From contig NZ_PNCI01000042.1 of assembly GCF_005887095.1 (NCBI RefSeq), positions 1 to 64,000 on the forward strand: a stretch of DNA of 64,000 nt, in the 5' to 3' direction. The translations under genes were made by a program, and so were the position numbers. Below, piece after piece: positions 53,030-62,188 of this stretch (position 1 is its first letter; each line of letters starts with the position of its first letter). Source of the DNA: Pseudoalteromonas rubra. GTDB lineage: Bacteria > Pseudomonadota > Gammaproteobacteria > Enterobacterales > Alteromonadaceae. The notes beneath the pieces are model-generated. The model made no database searches. It saw only the letters and a program-made list of their open reading frames with translations, and had not been told where the DNA came from.

Positions 53030-53156
53030 TTGCTGATGAGTGAGTCGTGTTGTTGAAGCTTTGCAAATAAAAACGCTATGTGCAGCCCGGTATGATTGAC
53101 CACAACAAAGGCAGTCAACGGCAGTCGCTAAATTCAGTTTAGTTAATTACATTGTT

Positions 53157-53189
53157 AAAAACCGCTCTGTCATTTAGAGCGGTTTTTTT
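53157..53189 (+). terminator. rho-independent terminator
   Basis: AAAAACCGCTCT and AGAGCGGTTTTTTT form a 12-bp stem with a 7-nt loop, 127 bp after the serine hydrolase frame; it also lies in front of the convergent Abi gene. Confidence 0.92.
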
Positions 53190-53314
53190 GTGATCTTTGG
53201 CTGCATTATGTCTTTTGGTGAAGGCTGTAATTGAGCGTTCTCAACAAAAGCATTTTGGCAGCACTCTCCGCACGAAAGAAATGTCGTGTTATTACGCATA
53301 GGGTACTTCTATGG

Positions 53315-54238
53315 TTAGCACCATATTGGCTTTTCTAGCCAGTTATCTGGAAAACCCATTTTGGATGTATCAATCTTGTGCTGATTGATTAAATGTTTCA
53401 GCTTGAGTTTCCACAGGTTGCCTGGCGCTATTATATCCATCAAGTTTGCGGTCATTGTGAGAGTATTGTAGAGCTTGCGAAGGCGTCTATCGCTATCTGG
53501 AAGAAGATGCAACGATTGTAGTAATGCATCAGGCCCTTTTTTGGGGAGCATCATGGTTTTTGTAAAATCTCGGTTCCAGAGCCTCGCATGATGTGCTGAG
53601 TGATTTCTGATTAAAGACAGATGCTGACAAAACGACGTCATGACCTTTTCATCCAGTTTGTAAATACGGCTTATATCTTGTCTATCTTTTCGCTGTTTGA
53701 TATTCGAAAACCACTTAGATAGGTTGCCCAAGGTCATTAGTTCGACCACTGCCCAGATTGGAGGCATTAGCTCTTCATATTTCGACGTTAAGTGCTTGAT
53801 AAATTCTTCTTTACTATTCTTAACATCCCTAGCTAACTGACTCACACTGCTACCATATATCAATGGATTTAAAAACAGCTCAGGCTTTAAATGAGGGTGT
53901 GCTGTGTTATAGGAATGGCTGAGGTGGTAAGCGAATTGGGTGCGCAGGGAAACTTCAAATCGTTCAATTGCGTCTAGTATAAGCAGCCTAAGCTTCCGGT
54001 CAAATATATACAGGTTTAATACATCGCTGAATGAGGTGTTAGCTTGAAATATATGATTTGAATGGTTTTGTTCAAATGGGAGAAAGTAGGCTGCAAGCCT
54101 GTAATAGTTTAACTGTGACAAGTAAAACTCAGCTTCTTCTGTGTCTTCAACGTTTAAACCTCGGGCCTGGAGTTGCTTAATCTGGGCATGGTAAGTGGTT
54201 GGAGGTTTGCTATACCGGACCTTAGGGCTGTTGCGCAT
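53315..54238 (-). CDS. Abi_2 family abortive-infection protein (HEPN RNase-like)
   Basis: 307 residues of the AbiD/AbiF type. The N-terminus has the family motif FYLSQLNYYRLAAYFLPFE (near 43-61) and the middle IERFEVSLRTQFAYHLS. The C-terminal LIRNHSAHHARLW contains the R-x4-H HEPN signature (Arg-Asn-His-Ser-Ala-His), indicating a ribonuclease that stops phage growth by disabling the host. It stands alone, extending the defence island beyond the Qat element. Confidence 0.88.
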   Translation of the reverse strand: MRNSPKVRYSKPPTTYHAQIKQLQARGLNVEDTEEAEFYLSQLNYYRLAAYFLPFEQNHSNHIFQANTSFSDVLNLYIFDRKLRLLILDAIERFEVSLRTQFAYHLSHSYNTAHPHLKPELFLNPLIYGSSVSQLARDVKNSKEEFIKHLTSKYEELMPPIWAVVELMTLGNLSKWFSNIKQRKDRQDISRIYKLDEKVMTSFCQHLSLIRNHSAHHARLWNRDFTKTMMLPKKGPDALLQSLHLLPDSDRRLRKLYNTLTMTANLMDIIAPGNLWKLKLKHLINQHKIDTSKMGFPDNWLEKPIWC

Positions 54239-54476
54239 TTCTATACCCCATAAACGAGTAACCCCTCGCGGTGCGCTGTTCCAATGAGAAGCGGGAGGGG
54301 TATTGTTACGGTGGATTATAGCGTCTAAATCATTAGATTCAAGGCTAAATACTGTCCTAATTTGACTCGATATTGCAGTTGAGCCGTGTCATTTCAATCT
54401 GAATGTTAAAGCTGACATAAGACGACTGTGCTCACTCCACACTCACCCCATCAAAACTCTTCATCAAAACTCTCTA

Positions 54477-55019
54477 TCAAAAAACGCCATTATCATTTTG
54501 AATATCGCCACCGCTGAAAAGTGAGTAAATGCGCATCGACAGGTCCAGGGCCTGGATTGAGTCCCAGTGCTCTACAATGCGGCCGTCTTCTATACGCCAG
54601 GTGTCGATGATGTTCATGCCTTTTTGGTCATTGCCACGGTGATCTTTATCCAGCGTGGCGTGAGAGTGAAAAATCACGAAGTCGCCGTCTGTGTAGATGT
54701 GTTTTACGTCGTAGCTGTAGTCCGGGTAATCCTCTACAAACGCTTGTAAAAAGCCGACCAGACCGGGAATTTTATCCGGTAAGTTGCGGTTGTGCTGCAC
54801 GTAGGCGCTGTCGTTGTAGTGCTCCAGTACATAGTCAAAGTTGTGGTCGTTCATCAGGTTTTGTACAAAGTCGGTGACCAGGCGTGCGTTGCTTAATTCC
54901 TGCTCGCTCCAGTTTGGTTTTTTTAACTGATCAAACTGGATTTTAGGGGCGTCTTTGCCAGCGGCAAATGTCACGGTACTGACCAGTAAAAGTAATGCTG
55001 CACTTAGGGTTTTCAACAT
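54477..55019 (-). CDS. secreted SnoaL-like protein
   Basis: 180 residues from the ATG at 55019 (AAGGAGCACC upstream), with signal peptide TLSAALLLLVSTVTFAAG; the frame is open 94 codons further but that part is not protein-like. The mature part is a SnoaL/NTF2-like fold (LVTDFVQNLMNDHNFDYVLE; VIFHSHATLDKD; IDTWRIEDGRIVEHWD). Family members bind or isomerise small hydrophobic molecules; the function here is unknown. Confidence 0.83.
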   Translation of the reverse strand: MLKTLSAALLLLVSTVTFAAGKDAPKIQFDQLKKPNWSEQELSNARLVTDFVQNLMNDHNFDYVLEHYNDSAYVQHNRNLPDKIPGLVGFLQAFVEDYPDYSYDVKHIYTDGDFVIFHSHATLDKDHRGNDQKGMNIIDTWRIEDGRIVEHWDSIQALDLSMRIYSLFSGGDIQNDNGVF

Positions 55020-55373
55020 GGGGTGCTCCTTAGTTGTAAATTCATGTTTAAGTCTCATCTGGTAACCATGGTAATTATTAGTAACTACCTTTGCAAGAAG
55101 GCACAAATTACTTACCAGGGTACTTTTTGGTAACCCATGTCGCACGTAGGCTGTGACAATCAGGGTGTTAAAGCGTGCGTTATGGCGCATCGTATTGCGC
55201 CCTGACAAGCACCGCTGAATAAGCCACAGAGATAAAAGAGGCTGAAGAAAGTGGTGTAACGTTATGAAAATAATTGAAATAAAAAGTTCGAACGGGCCCA
55301 TTCAAACGACATAAGTGCATTTTACCAGCATTGTTTACCCTCACCAGTTCATGGACCTAATACGAGGAAGATA
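55020..55373. other. spacer without gene
   Basis: About 350 bp between the SnoaL-like gene and a small broken gene. No supportable frame, repeat or terminator seen. Confidence 0.5.
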
Positions 55374-55564
55374 ATGAAAAACACTGACCATACAACTAAA
55401 CAATGGGATGCCCGATTTTTTTGATGTTACTGGCGGGCATGCTGTATGGGGCGGAAGTGGGATTATCGCTGGACTTTTATACCAATGGGTTACTGGCGCT
55501 GGCGTTTGTGTGGGCCAGCCGGGTAATTCGCGCTGATACGGTGGCCGGATCTCAGGTAGCGTGA
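55374..55564 (+). pseudogene. small membrane protein broken in a T7 run
   Basis: ATG 55374, preceded by GAGGAAG, opens MKNTDHTTKQWDARFF and stops. One extra T in the T7 run (near 55414-55420) would continue into LMLLAGMLYGAEVGLSL and VWASRVIRADTVAGSQVA, giving a 63-residue protein with a single or double membrane span. I recognise no family. It may be a one-base sequencing error. Confidence 0.6.
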
Positions 55565-55664
55565 ACAAACGCTTTGGGGCGCTTTTACTCATACGAAGTG
55601 TAGAAATTTGGGTACATATTGCGCTACTGTGGTTGTATGTTTTTAAATCTGAAAGGAGAAACAG

Positions 55665-56522
55665 ATGAGCATACACAAATCGGTATTTGTGACTGGCGGA
55701 ACAGGTAATATAGGCAGTGCCATAGTGCAAGAACTCGTCACACATGGCTATCAGGTCAAGGTGTTGTGCAGAAATGCAACAAGCGCTGATAAAGCCTTGC
55801 AACTGGGCGCAACGGCCGTGACGGGGTCACTGACCGAGCCGCAACCCTGGCTCAGCGAGCTTACGAGCTGTGATGCGTTTATCCATACCGCCTGTACCTT
55901 TGATGACAAGATGGGCGAGGTGGATGCGACGCTGATGCAGGCTGTGGCTGACCATGCATTAACACGCGCTACGCCACTTATACTTGTATATACCGCTGGG
56001 TGCTGGGCCTATGGCAGCCATGATGCGGTGATCACCGAAACCACGCCAAAGCATTCAGTGGCCGATTTTCAGTGGATGCTGGATAACATCGCCTGGTTAT
56101 CGGACAAAGAAAACATCGACTTACGCGTTGTCAGCCCGGTCAATGTGGTGTGCGAGGAAGAGCACTATTTGCCGCCCATCCTGAGCTGGGAAATAGAGCG
56201 CTGTGGCAACCCCGTGTTGCCAGCGGAAGAAACGCAAACCTGGCCACTGGTTGAGCGCACTAACCTGGCCGAGCTATATCGTCTGGTGCTTGAGCGCGGC
56301 AAGCAAGGTGAAGAGTACATAGGATCGGCAGAGCCAAGCGCTCCGCTGGCAAGCTTATTACAGACATTGTCTGCGCAACCAATTGTGTGCGGGCAAGCGG
56401 CGCAGTGGGCGCAAATATATGGCACCTGGACAGAAGGCTATGCACTGCAGCAGGTGTTCTCAAGCGACAAAGCCATCCGCGAGTTAGGCTGGCAAGCCAA
56501 ACCCTTTTTGCCAGCGCATTAA
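55665..56522 (+). CDS. NAD(P)-dependent epimerase/dehydratase family protein
   Basis: 285 residues of the extended short-chain dehydrogenase/NmrA-like kind. The Rossmann motif TGGTGNIGSA lies at 10-19. The usual YxxxK is not obvious; the region VYTAGCWAYGSH replaces the common S-S/Y-x-x-x-K, so catalysis may differ. AAGGAG is the ribosome site. Substrate unknown. Confidence 0.83.
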   Translation: MSIHKSVFVTGGTGNIGSAIVQELVTHGYQVKVLCRNATSADKALQLGATAVTGSLTEPQPWLSELTSCDAFIHTACTFDDKMGEVDATLMQAVADHALTRATPLILVYTAGCWAYGSHDAVITETTPKHSVADFQWMLDNIAWLSDKENIDLRVVSPVNVVCEEEHYLPPILSWEIERCGNPVLPAEETQTWPLVERTNLAELYRLVLERGKQGEEYIGSAEPSAPLASLLQTLSAQPIVCGQAAQWAQIYGTWTEGYALQQVFSSDKAIRELGWQAKPFLPAH

Positions 56523-56618
56523 GCGAGTTAGGCCCGAGCTTGGCTTTATGGCGCACAGTGACAGTACAGGGTTGCAATGTAAAGCCGCTCAGCTTTAGCC
56601 GATGTCTGGCCTTTCTCT

Positions 56619-57005
56619 TTGTTTTATATAGATAAGTTTTATATTCAATTTCTTATCAGGCAAAATTATGCCTATTTTGTAGAGATCAATGGCTGGACAG
56701 TGCTGCATGTGGGAGATGGGGAGCTGACCGACGATATAATTGCAGGGCTAAAACTGGACGAGCAGCGCATCGATGTGGCGCTTATTTACGACCTGTTGGT
56801 GCGTCGACAGCCTCACTATGTATCACTACTTAGTAAACTAAATGCCGGGCAGGTTGTGTTTTTGCATATCCCGCCCGATAACATTTCGTCTTTTGCAGGC
56901 TGGCTGACAGCAAATTTGCCGGCAGCGGCCATGTTGTCACCCCAGCATAAAACCTTGGAATATGAAGCAAAAAGCGTCGAAAAAACGGTTAAAAACTACA
57001 AATAA
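56619..57005 (+). pseudogene. C-terminal remnant of MBL-fold hydrolase
   Basis: The readable part (AYFVEINGWTVLHVGDGELT, then IDVALIYDLLV) matches the second half of UlaG/RomA-like metallo-beta-lactamase-fold proteins, where a substrate-strand is followed by H-x-G-D. The N-terminal half with the HxHxDH metal motif is absent upstream. No convincing ribosome site precedes the first ATG. Probably a deletion remnant. Confidence 0.55.
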
Positions 57006-57051
57006 GCAAGAGTGGAAAGTTAATGAGGCCAGTTAAACAGGCCTCACGAAT

Positions 57052-58458
57052 TTACTGTTTATTACTGACGGGTGGTGTGGGTGCACCGTGTATGTCGTCA
57101 GGTGTCTCAGTGGCACTGTCTGGCGGCGTGTCGTCTTCGCAAGGCACGTCATCCGCTTCGTGGTCCTGGGGATCATAATCCCGGGGTTGTGTGTCGCCAG
57201 CCTCATCTTCATCCACAACCAGCATTTGCTCGTGGGCTGTGGTTTCTTCAATCCGCGGATCCATGGTGGCGGCCAGTGGCGAGTTAGTCACATCGGACGT
57301 ACCCACCACATAGTCGCTGGGTTCGGGTCGTTCGGCTTTTTGTCGTGAGTTGATGTAAGTGAGCAGGGTAAACATGAGCACAGTAAGCAGGGCTATGGAG
57401 GCATACAGTGCCTGGTGTCCAAACTGCGCCATCAGCTGAGCATTGACCGCAGAGCCAAGCGCTGCACCGCCGCCAAAGGCGACCAGCAGGGCCGAAGAAA
57501 CGCCAACCCTGTCTTCGTCATCAACGCGCGAGTTTGCCAGCGCGGATGACAACGGATATAAGGTAAATGCAAACAGACCAAAGATAAAACTCAACACATA
57601 GGCGGTTTGCTGCGAGGCAGGCAACAAAAATAACAACAGGCTCACCAGACCTATGATTACCGCGTTGCTGCGCAGCAGAATACTGCGGCGGATCTTGTCT
57701 GAAATGATCCCCATCGGCCATTGCGCCAGTAGTCCGGCAAAAATGGTGATCGACATAAACAGCGCGATCTCTTCTGCATTAAAGCCCGATGAATGGGCGA
57801 AGGTCGGGGCAAGGCCATAAAAGCTGCCATTGATGATCCCGGCAAACAGGATGGCTGTCATTGACTGGGGCACCTTACGGATGTAACTGAACAGGCTGAC
57901 CTGAATAGGTTTAAGCGGTTTAGGATGGATCCGGCGGGTAGTTGAAATCGGAATGATCCCCACCGACAGTGCCATGCACACTAAAAACAAAGGTGCATAG
58001 CCCAGCTCCGGAAAGTGCGACAACGCATATTGTCCTGCCACCATGCCCAGATAAGAGGTGATCATGTAAAAAGAGAACACCCGGCCACGGGATTCCGGCG
58101 CGGCTTGTTCATTTAACCAGCTTTCCAGCACCATGAAGTTACACATCATTCCGAGCCCGACAAATAAGCGCAGTGCCAGCCACAGATAAATGTTATCGCT
58201 CACCCCGTGGGCAGCCACACAGGCGATGACCGCAGCCGTACTGGCAGCAAAGGTCCTGATATGCCCCACTGATTTGATCAGGTGATAGCCCAGTTTGGAA
58301 CCCAGTAACAGGCCCAGGTAATAGCACGAGGTCAGTAAACCTATCCAGAAGGTGGAGACCCCTTGTTTACCCAGGTACAAAGCCAGATAGGTGGTCAGTA
58401 AACCGGTGCCACTGATCAAAAACAGATTGGTAAAATAGAGCGACGGGAATGATTTCAT
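57052..58458 (-). CDS. MFS transporter with acidic C-terminal tail
   Basis: 468 residues with twelve hydrophobic spans in the first ~395 and the MFS loop signature between spans 2 and 3 (LGSKLGYHLIKSVGHIR). It resembles the YcaD/UMF1-type branch. The last ~75 residues are cytoplasmic and extremely acidic (VDEDEAGDTQ; EADDVPCEDDTPPD), unusual for MFS proteins. Substrate unknown. Confidence 0.87.
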   Translation of the reverse strand: MKSFPSLYFTNLFLISGTGLLTTYLALYLGKQGVSTFWIGLLTSCYYLGLLLGSKLGYHLIKSVGHIRTFAASTAAVIACVAAHGVSDNIYLWLALRLFVGLGMMCNFMVLESWLNEQAAPESRGRVFSFYMITSYLGMVAGQYALSHFPELGYAPLFLVCMALSVGIIPISTTRRIHPKPLKPIQVSLFSYIRKVPQSMTAILFAGIINGSFYGLAPTFAHSSGFNAEEIALFMSITIFAGLLAQWPMGIISDKIRRSILLRSNAVIIGLVSLLLFLLPASQQTAYVLSFIFGLFAFTLYPLSSALANSRVDDEDRVGVSSALLVAFGGGAALGSAVNAQLMAQFGHQALYASIALLTVLMFTLLTYINSRQKAERPEPSDYVVGTSDVTNSPLAATMDPRIEETTAHEQMLVVDEDEAGDTQPRDYDPQDHEADDVPCEDDTPPDSATETPDDIHGAPTPPVSNKQ

Positions 58459-58630
58459 TTGATTATTATTTATGCGTCAATACAGTCACATAGTAGATGA
58501 AGAATCGCGCTTTGACTAGCAAACTTTGGGGGGCTGGCAGTGGGAGTGTGTGCGCTTTATTTCGAGGTTTGCGGGGGCACGGGCCCCCGACACGCCGGCA
58601 GTCTTACAGCGCCCGGACGTGAGATTTGGC

Positions 58631-59422
58631 TTAGTTTTTAATACTTTTCCATAGTGATGACGCTAGTGTCTTCAGCTTGTTATTAGACTCCTTCTCCAGG
58701 GCATTGGTACCTACAAACTGTTGGTATGCATCGTAAGCAGGTACAGATAGAGTCAATAAGTGAACATCCTGGCACTGTTTAAAAATCTGGTCTGGATGAA
58801 CATCCCAATCAGCAGCAATCATTTTTAGCAGTTCAATCCCATCGATTTCTTTAAGTGTTGACGGACATTCACTCAACCCGTGAATAGCATACTCCTGGGA
58901 CAGGGCTGTTTCTATGGGTGTAGGGTGCCCAGAGCTAAAATAAGCCTTTTCCGGGTTGTTGCTCTCGCACAAGTCGTCATTCTCTTGTGGCTCAGACACA
59001 AATGATCTGACAAGCTGTCCATTTGCTGATTGAAGCCAAAAGAAAGAATTTCCTGAGCTTCTGATGCCATAAAAATGAGTTTTGCCAAAGCGCTTACTCA
59101 GAGCATTGGCAAGCGCCCCCTGTAAGTTGATTTGCTTTTTCAAAGCATCAGCTAGCTCGTAATCTACATAGTATGGAAAGTTACTTGGTCTCAATGATGA
59201 GTGGGTGTAGGGTAAGCCCCAGCCACCGAGGTAGATGTGATCATCTAGTTTCGCTGCGACGATCCCTGTTGCGTTGTAGACTTTAGACTGATTGAAGTCG
59301 GGCTGAGATCTTTGTGTTTGTTCTATTTCAACGAACTCATCAAGAAAGTTCAGTATACCGTTAATATCCTGAGATTGAATGGTCATCCAGATAAAATTAC
59401 CATGCAAAGTTGGAAAACACAT
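58631..59422 (-). CDS. hypothetical protein
   Basis: 263 residues; an ATG 12 codons in (59386) is an alternative start. No signal peptide or membrane span. Mixed alpha/beta composition with QFVGTNALEKESNNKL near the end and aromatic-rich blocks such as NSFFWLQSANGQLV. I do not recognise the family. Flanked by an MFS gene and an S8 protease on the same strand but with separate spacers. Confidence 0.7.
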   Translation of the reverse strand: MCFPTLHGNFIWMTIQSQDINGILNFLDEFVEIEQTQRSQPDFNQSKVYNATGIVAAKLDDHIYLGGWGLPYTHSSLRPSNFPYYVDYELADALKKQINLQGALANALSKRFGKTHFYGIRSSGNSFFWLQSANGQLVRSFVSEPQENDDLCESNNPEKAYFSSGHPTPIETALSQEYAIHGLSECPSTLKEIDGIELLKMIAADWDVHPDQIFKQCQDVHLLTLSVPAYDAYQQFVGTNALEKESNNKLKTLASSLWKSIKN

Positions 59423-59721
59423 GCGCTTAATACCTCGTTATTCAAGCTGGTGTATGGAAGCAGGTAAACCATTTTAGATCCACCCTGAAAATCGCTACTG
59501 GTTCAAATGGACGGTGTGGGAGTATAAAAATAAAGTCAGGCGTCTAGTCACTTGGTACAGCAACATTATAAGGTTGATAAAATATCGGCCACTCAGATTC
59601 TGCCAACAATAAAAACACTCATCTTCTCTGTCAGCACGGTACATCTTGGCTATTTTAAAGTAAGTAAATTCAGAGATCTATTATCACAACTCGCGATGCG
59701 TGTTTGAAGCGGATAAGGCCA
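59423..59721. other. spacer without gene
   Basis: About 300 bp between the hypothetical gene and the S8 protease terminator. Nothing recognisable; it should hold the promoter of the hypothetical gene. Confidence 0.5.
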
Positions 59722-59749
59722 TAAAAAAGGCGATACCTAAGTACCGCCT
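59722..59749 (-). terminator. rho-independent terminator of S8 protease gene
   Basis: Read on the minus strand: AGGCGGTAC, TTAG loop, GTATCGCCT (one mismatch), then TTTTTTA. Confidence 0.85.
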
Positions 59750-59783
59750 GACTGCTTGTTCTCAATAGTAAATCATGGGGTGC

Positions 59784-61784
59784 TTAGTTACAGGCACCTA
59801 AGTCTGTCCAGACTTTCCAGGCATTACCCACGTTGGAGTTTTGTGCCGGGTTCTTGCCACGGTGCCACCAGTTGCTGTGGTATTTACGACCATTGTAGGC
59901 AACTTCATTGCCTGAGCGATAAATCTTGCTGGCAGACCAGGTTTCCAGGCCAGTACAGCCGCTATTATTATTGCCATCCGTGACGGAGACCGACTGAGTC
60001 ACGGTGTGTGTAGCACCTGCATCGTCTGTTACCGTCAGTGATACCTGATAGCTGCCGGCGTTAGCAAAAGCGTGGTTCACGTTTACACCTGTGGTTGCGA
60101 AGCCGTCGATATTCCAGTCATAAGCAACAACCTGGCCATCCGGATCGCGGCTGGCACTGGCGTTAAACCCACAGGCAAGGTCGGTACAGCTGGCGGTAAA
60201 GCTGGCTACCGGAAGTTGGTTTTCCTGCGTGCCGCTACAGCCATTGGTAGTGATATAATCAGACGCAGCCTTGGCCTGAACTAAGCCATGGCCGTATTCA
60301 TGGTCGCGACCTGCTGAGCCTAAGTCGATGGCGGTGGCATTCAGGGCATTACGGATATCGACATTGGTACAGCTTGGATGCTGGCTCCAAACCAGCGCGG
60401 CAACACCGGCTACGTGTGGGCTGGCCATAGACGTACCCGACTTTTCATCGTAATCCAGTATGGCTTCTAGCTGCACTTCGACCGTGCTGCCCACAGATGC
60501 CAGAAGGGCTGTGCCGTCTTCCTGAGACAGAGAAATCACCGGGATGGTCACACCGTGTACCCCGTCACCCAGCGTACCACCAAAGGAGCCCGGGGCATTG
60601 TTATAGACTATGGCTGCCACACCACCACCGGCCTGGCAGTTTGCCGCCTTATCTTTGAAGGATGCACCACCACGTTCAATTAAACACACACTTTGCGTGG
60701 CCGCACAGGCGCTCAGACCTTGGCCACAGTCGACGAGTTCAGCACTGACCTTACCTTCTACCGAGTTGGTCATACCGCCACCTTTAACAAACACCCCATT
60801 CGCGGTGACGCCTGCTGCAACCCCGGTGCCACGCGGTACCGTTGATAAAACGTTGGTGCCAGGTGCAGCAATCTCGACCTGCGCATTGTACTGAGATGAG
60901 CTGTTTTTAACGCGGTTTTCGTCAATGTTGGCCACCGATACCACCGTATCGTAGCTGGCAGGGTAGCTGAGGGTCGCGTCGCCGCCGTTACCGGCTGCTG
61001 CAATCAGTAATACGCCTTTGTCGTAGGCTGCCTGCAAGCGCTCCTGAAAGTATTGGCTGGGGCTGCCACCACCTAAGCTCATATTGATGACTTTAGCGCC
61101 ATTTTCAACACAGTTATCAACGGCGCGGGCAATACGAGAGGTTAAACCTTGTTTGCCGTCATTGTCGAATACGCGCACGTTATGTACGCCAATTTTATCA
61201 TTGGGCAGCACACCCACTACACCCTGGCCGTTTTTCAGCGCCACTATGGTACCTGCAACGTGGGTACCATGGCCGGAGCCATCCTGATACCAGGTCAGAC
61301 CGCCCGGCAGATCGGTAAAGCCAGTGGCGTTTTGCGGCAGGTCCGGGTGGCCCAGATCATAGCCTGAGTCAATCACACAGACCTTAAACAGATCAGCATT
61401 GGTGTCTTGCAGCAGAGGAGCCTGGACTTCAGCAAGACCATACGGTGAGACTTCCGCGCTGGTAGTCGATGAGAAAGGTACGTACTCATAATCTTCTTCA
61501 ATGTAGGCATACTGGCCAGATGCTTTCAGTTTAGCGACTTGCTCAGCAGTCAGCTCCATGGTTACCACAGTGCCATTGTTATCATTTGACAGTACTTCTG
61601 CCACAGGCTCAGCGGCAAAGTCCTGCGCAATAGCTGCGCGGGCAAAGCGGCTGGTTTGCGGTGCAAAAATGGCTAAATCGCTTTGTTTAAGAATGTACTG
61701 TTTGGTTTCTTGTGCGGTGACGGCGGTGGACGACAGGGCCGATAAGGCAAGCGCCAACGAGGTGAGTGTGAATGTCTTGTTCAT
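59784..61784 (-). CDS. secreted S8 subtilisin-like protease with PA, PKD and CBM-like domains
   Basis: 666 residues from the ATG at 61784 (AGGAAGCAAG upstream); signal peptide FTLTSLALALSALSSTAVTA. Propeptide (~30-110), then S8 catalytic domain with Asp139 (CVIDSGYDLGHPD), His172 (GSGHGTHVAG) and Ser in SGTSMASPHVAG. A PA insert lies before the Ser motif (CLIERGGASFKDKAANC). A PKD domain (FNASASRDPDGQVVAYDW) and a C-terminal chitin/cellulose-binding-like module (WSASKIYRSGNEVAYNGR) follow. It should act outside the cell on proteins bound to particulate polysaccharide. Confidence 0.94.
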   Translation of the reverse strand: MNKTFTLTSLALALSALSSTAVTAQETKQYILKQSDLAIFAPQTSRFARAAIAQDFAAEPVAEVLSNDNNGTVVTMELTAEQVAKLKASGQYAYIEEDYEYVPFSSTTSAEVSPYGLAEVQAPLLQDTNADLFKVCVIDSGYDLGHPDLPQNATGFTDLPGGLTWYQDGSGHGTHVAGTIVALKNGQGVVGVLPNDKIGVHNVRVFDNDGKQGLTSRIARAVDNCVENGAKVINMSLGGGSPSQYFQERLQAAYDKGVLLIAAAGNGGDATLSYPASYDTVVSVANIDENRVKNSSSQYNAQVEIAAPGTNVLSTVPRGTGVAAGVTANGVFVKGGGMTNSVEGKVSAELVDCGQGLSACAATQSVCLIERGGASFKDKAANCQAGGGVAAIVYNNAPGSFGGTLGDGVHGVTIPVISLSQEDGTALLASVGSTVEVQLEAILDYDEKSGTSMASPHVAGVAALVWSQHPSCTNVDIRNALNATAIDLGSAGRDHEYGHGLVQAKAASDYITTNGCSGTQENQLPVASFTASCTDLACGFNASASRDPDGQVVAYDWNIDGFATTGVNVNHAFANAGSYQVSLTVTDDAGATHTVTQSVSVTDGNNNSGCTGLETWSASKIYRSGNEVAYNGRKYHSNWWHRGKNPAQNSNVGNAWKVWTDLGACN

Positions 61785-62188
61785 CTTGCTTCCTACTGAT
61801 TTATTATTGTTGCTACTTGTTATGTTTGCTGCGTCCGTTGCAATGGTGTCCTGTTTGTTGGTTATTTTGTACCCCAATAAGGATCAAACTAACCTTTGAT
61901 GTTTTTATTTGCAACCCATTGTTAATTTAAATGACACAAATAAGTAAAAATGATGAACAATTCGGGTACATACTCATGCTGAGGTGCTTTGATAAGATGC
62001 ACTTTTGCCGATTGGCTGACAATACCTGGTCTGGAAAAGAAACTGGCGACTGTAGAGGCACATATTCGCGGTTGTCATCGTGATACTCGTCAAGCCCGGG
62101 ATGATATTGCCGCTATGTAAGGTGGGCTTAAACTGGAACAAGTGCAGCGCTGAAGAGAGCCGCCGCACTTGTTCCGGATAGCCAGAGG
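61785..62188. other. spacer with possible gene remnant
   Basis: 404 bp. On the plus strand near 62005-62119 a start-less frame (ADWLTIPGLEKKLATVEA... ending RDDIAAM) could be the end of a lost gene, but the family cannot be named. The rest is AT-rich promoter-like sequence of the S8 gene. Confidence 0.4.

Noticed and set aside
61974-62168. 64-codon minus-strand frame
   Set aside because: No ribosome site; the opposite strand holds a more protein-like but start-less fragment.
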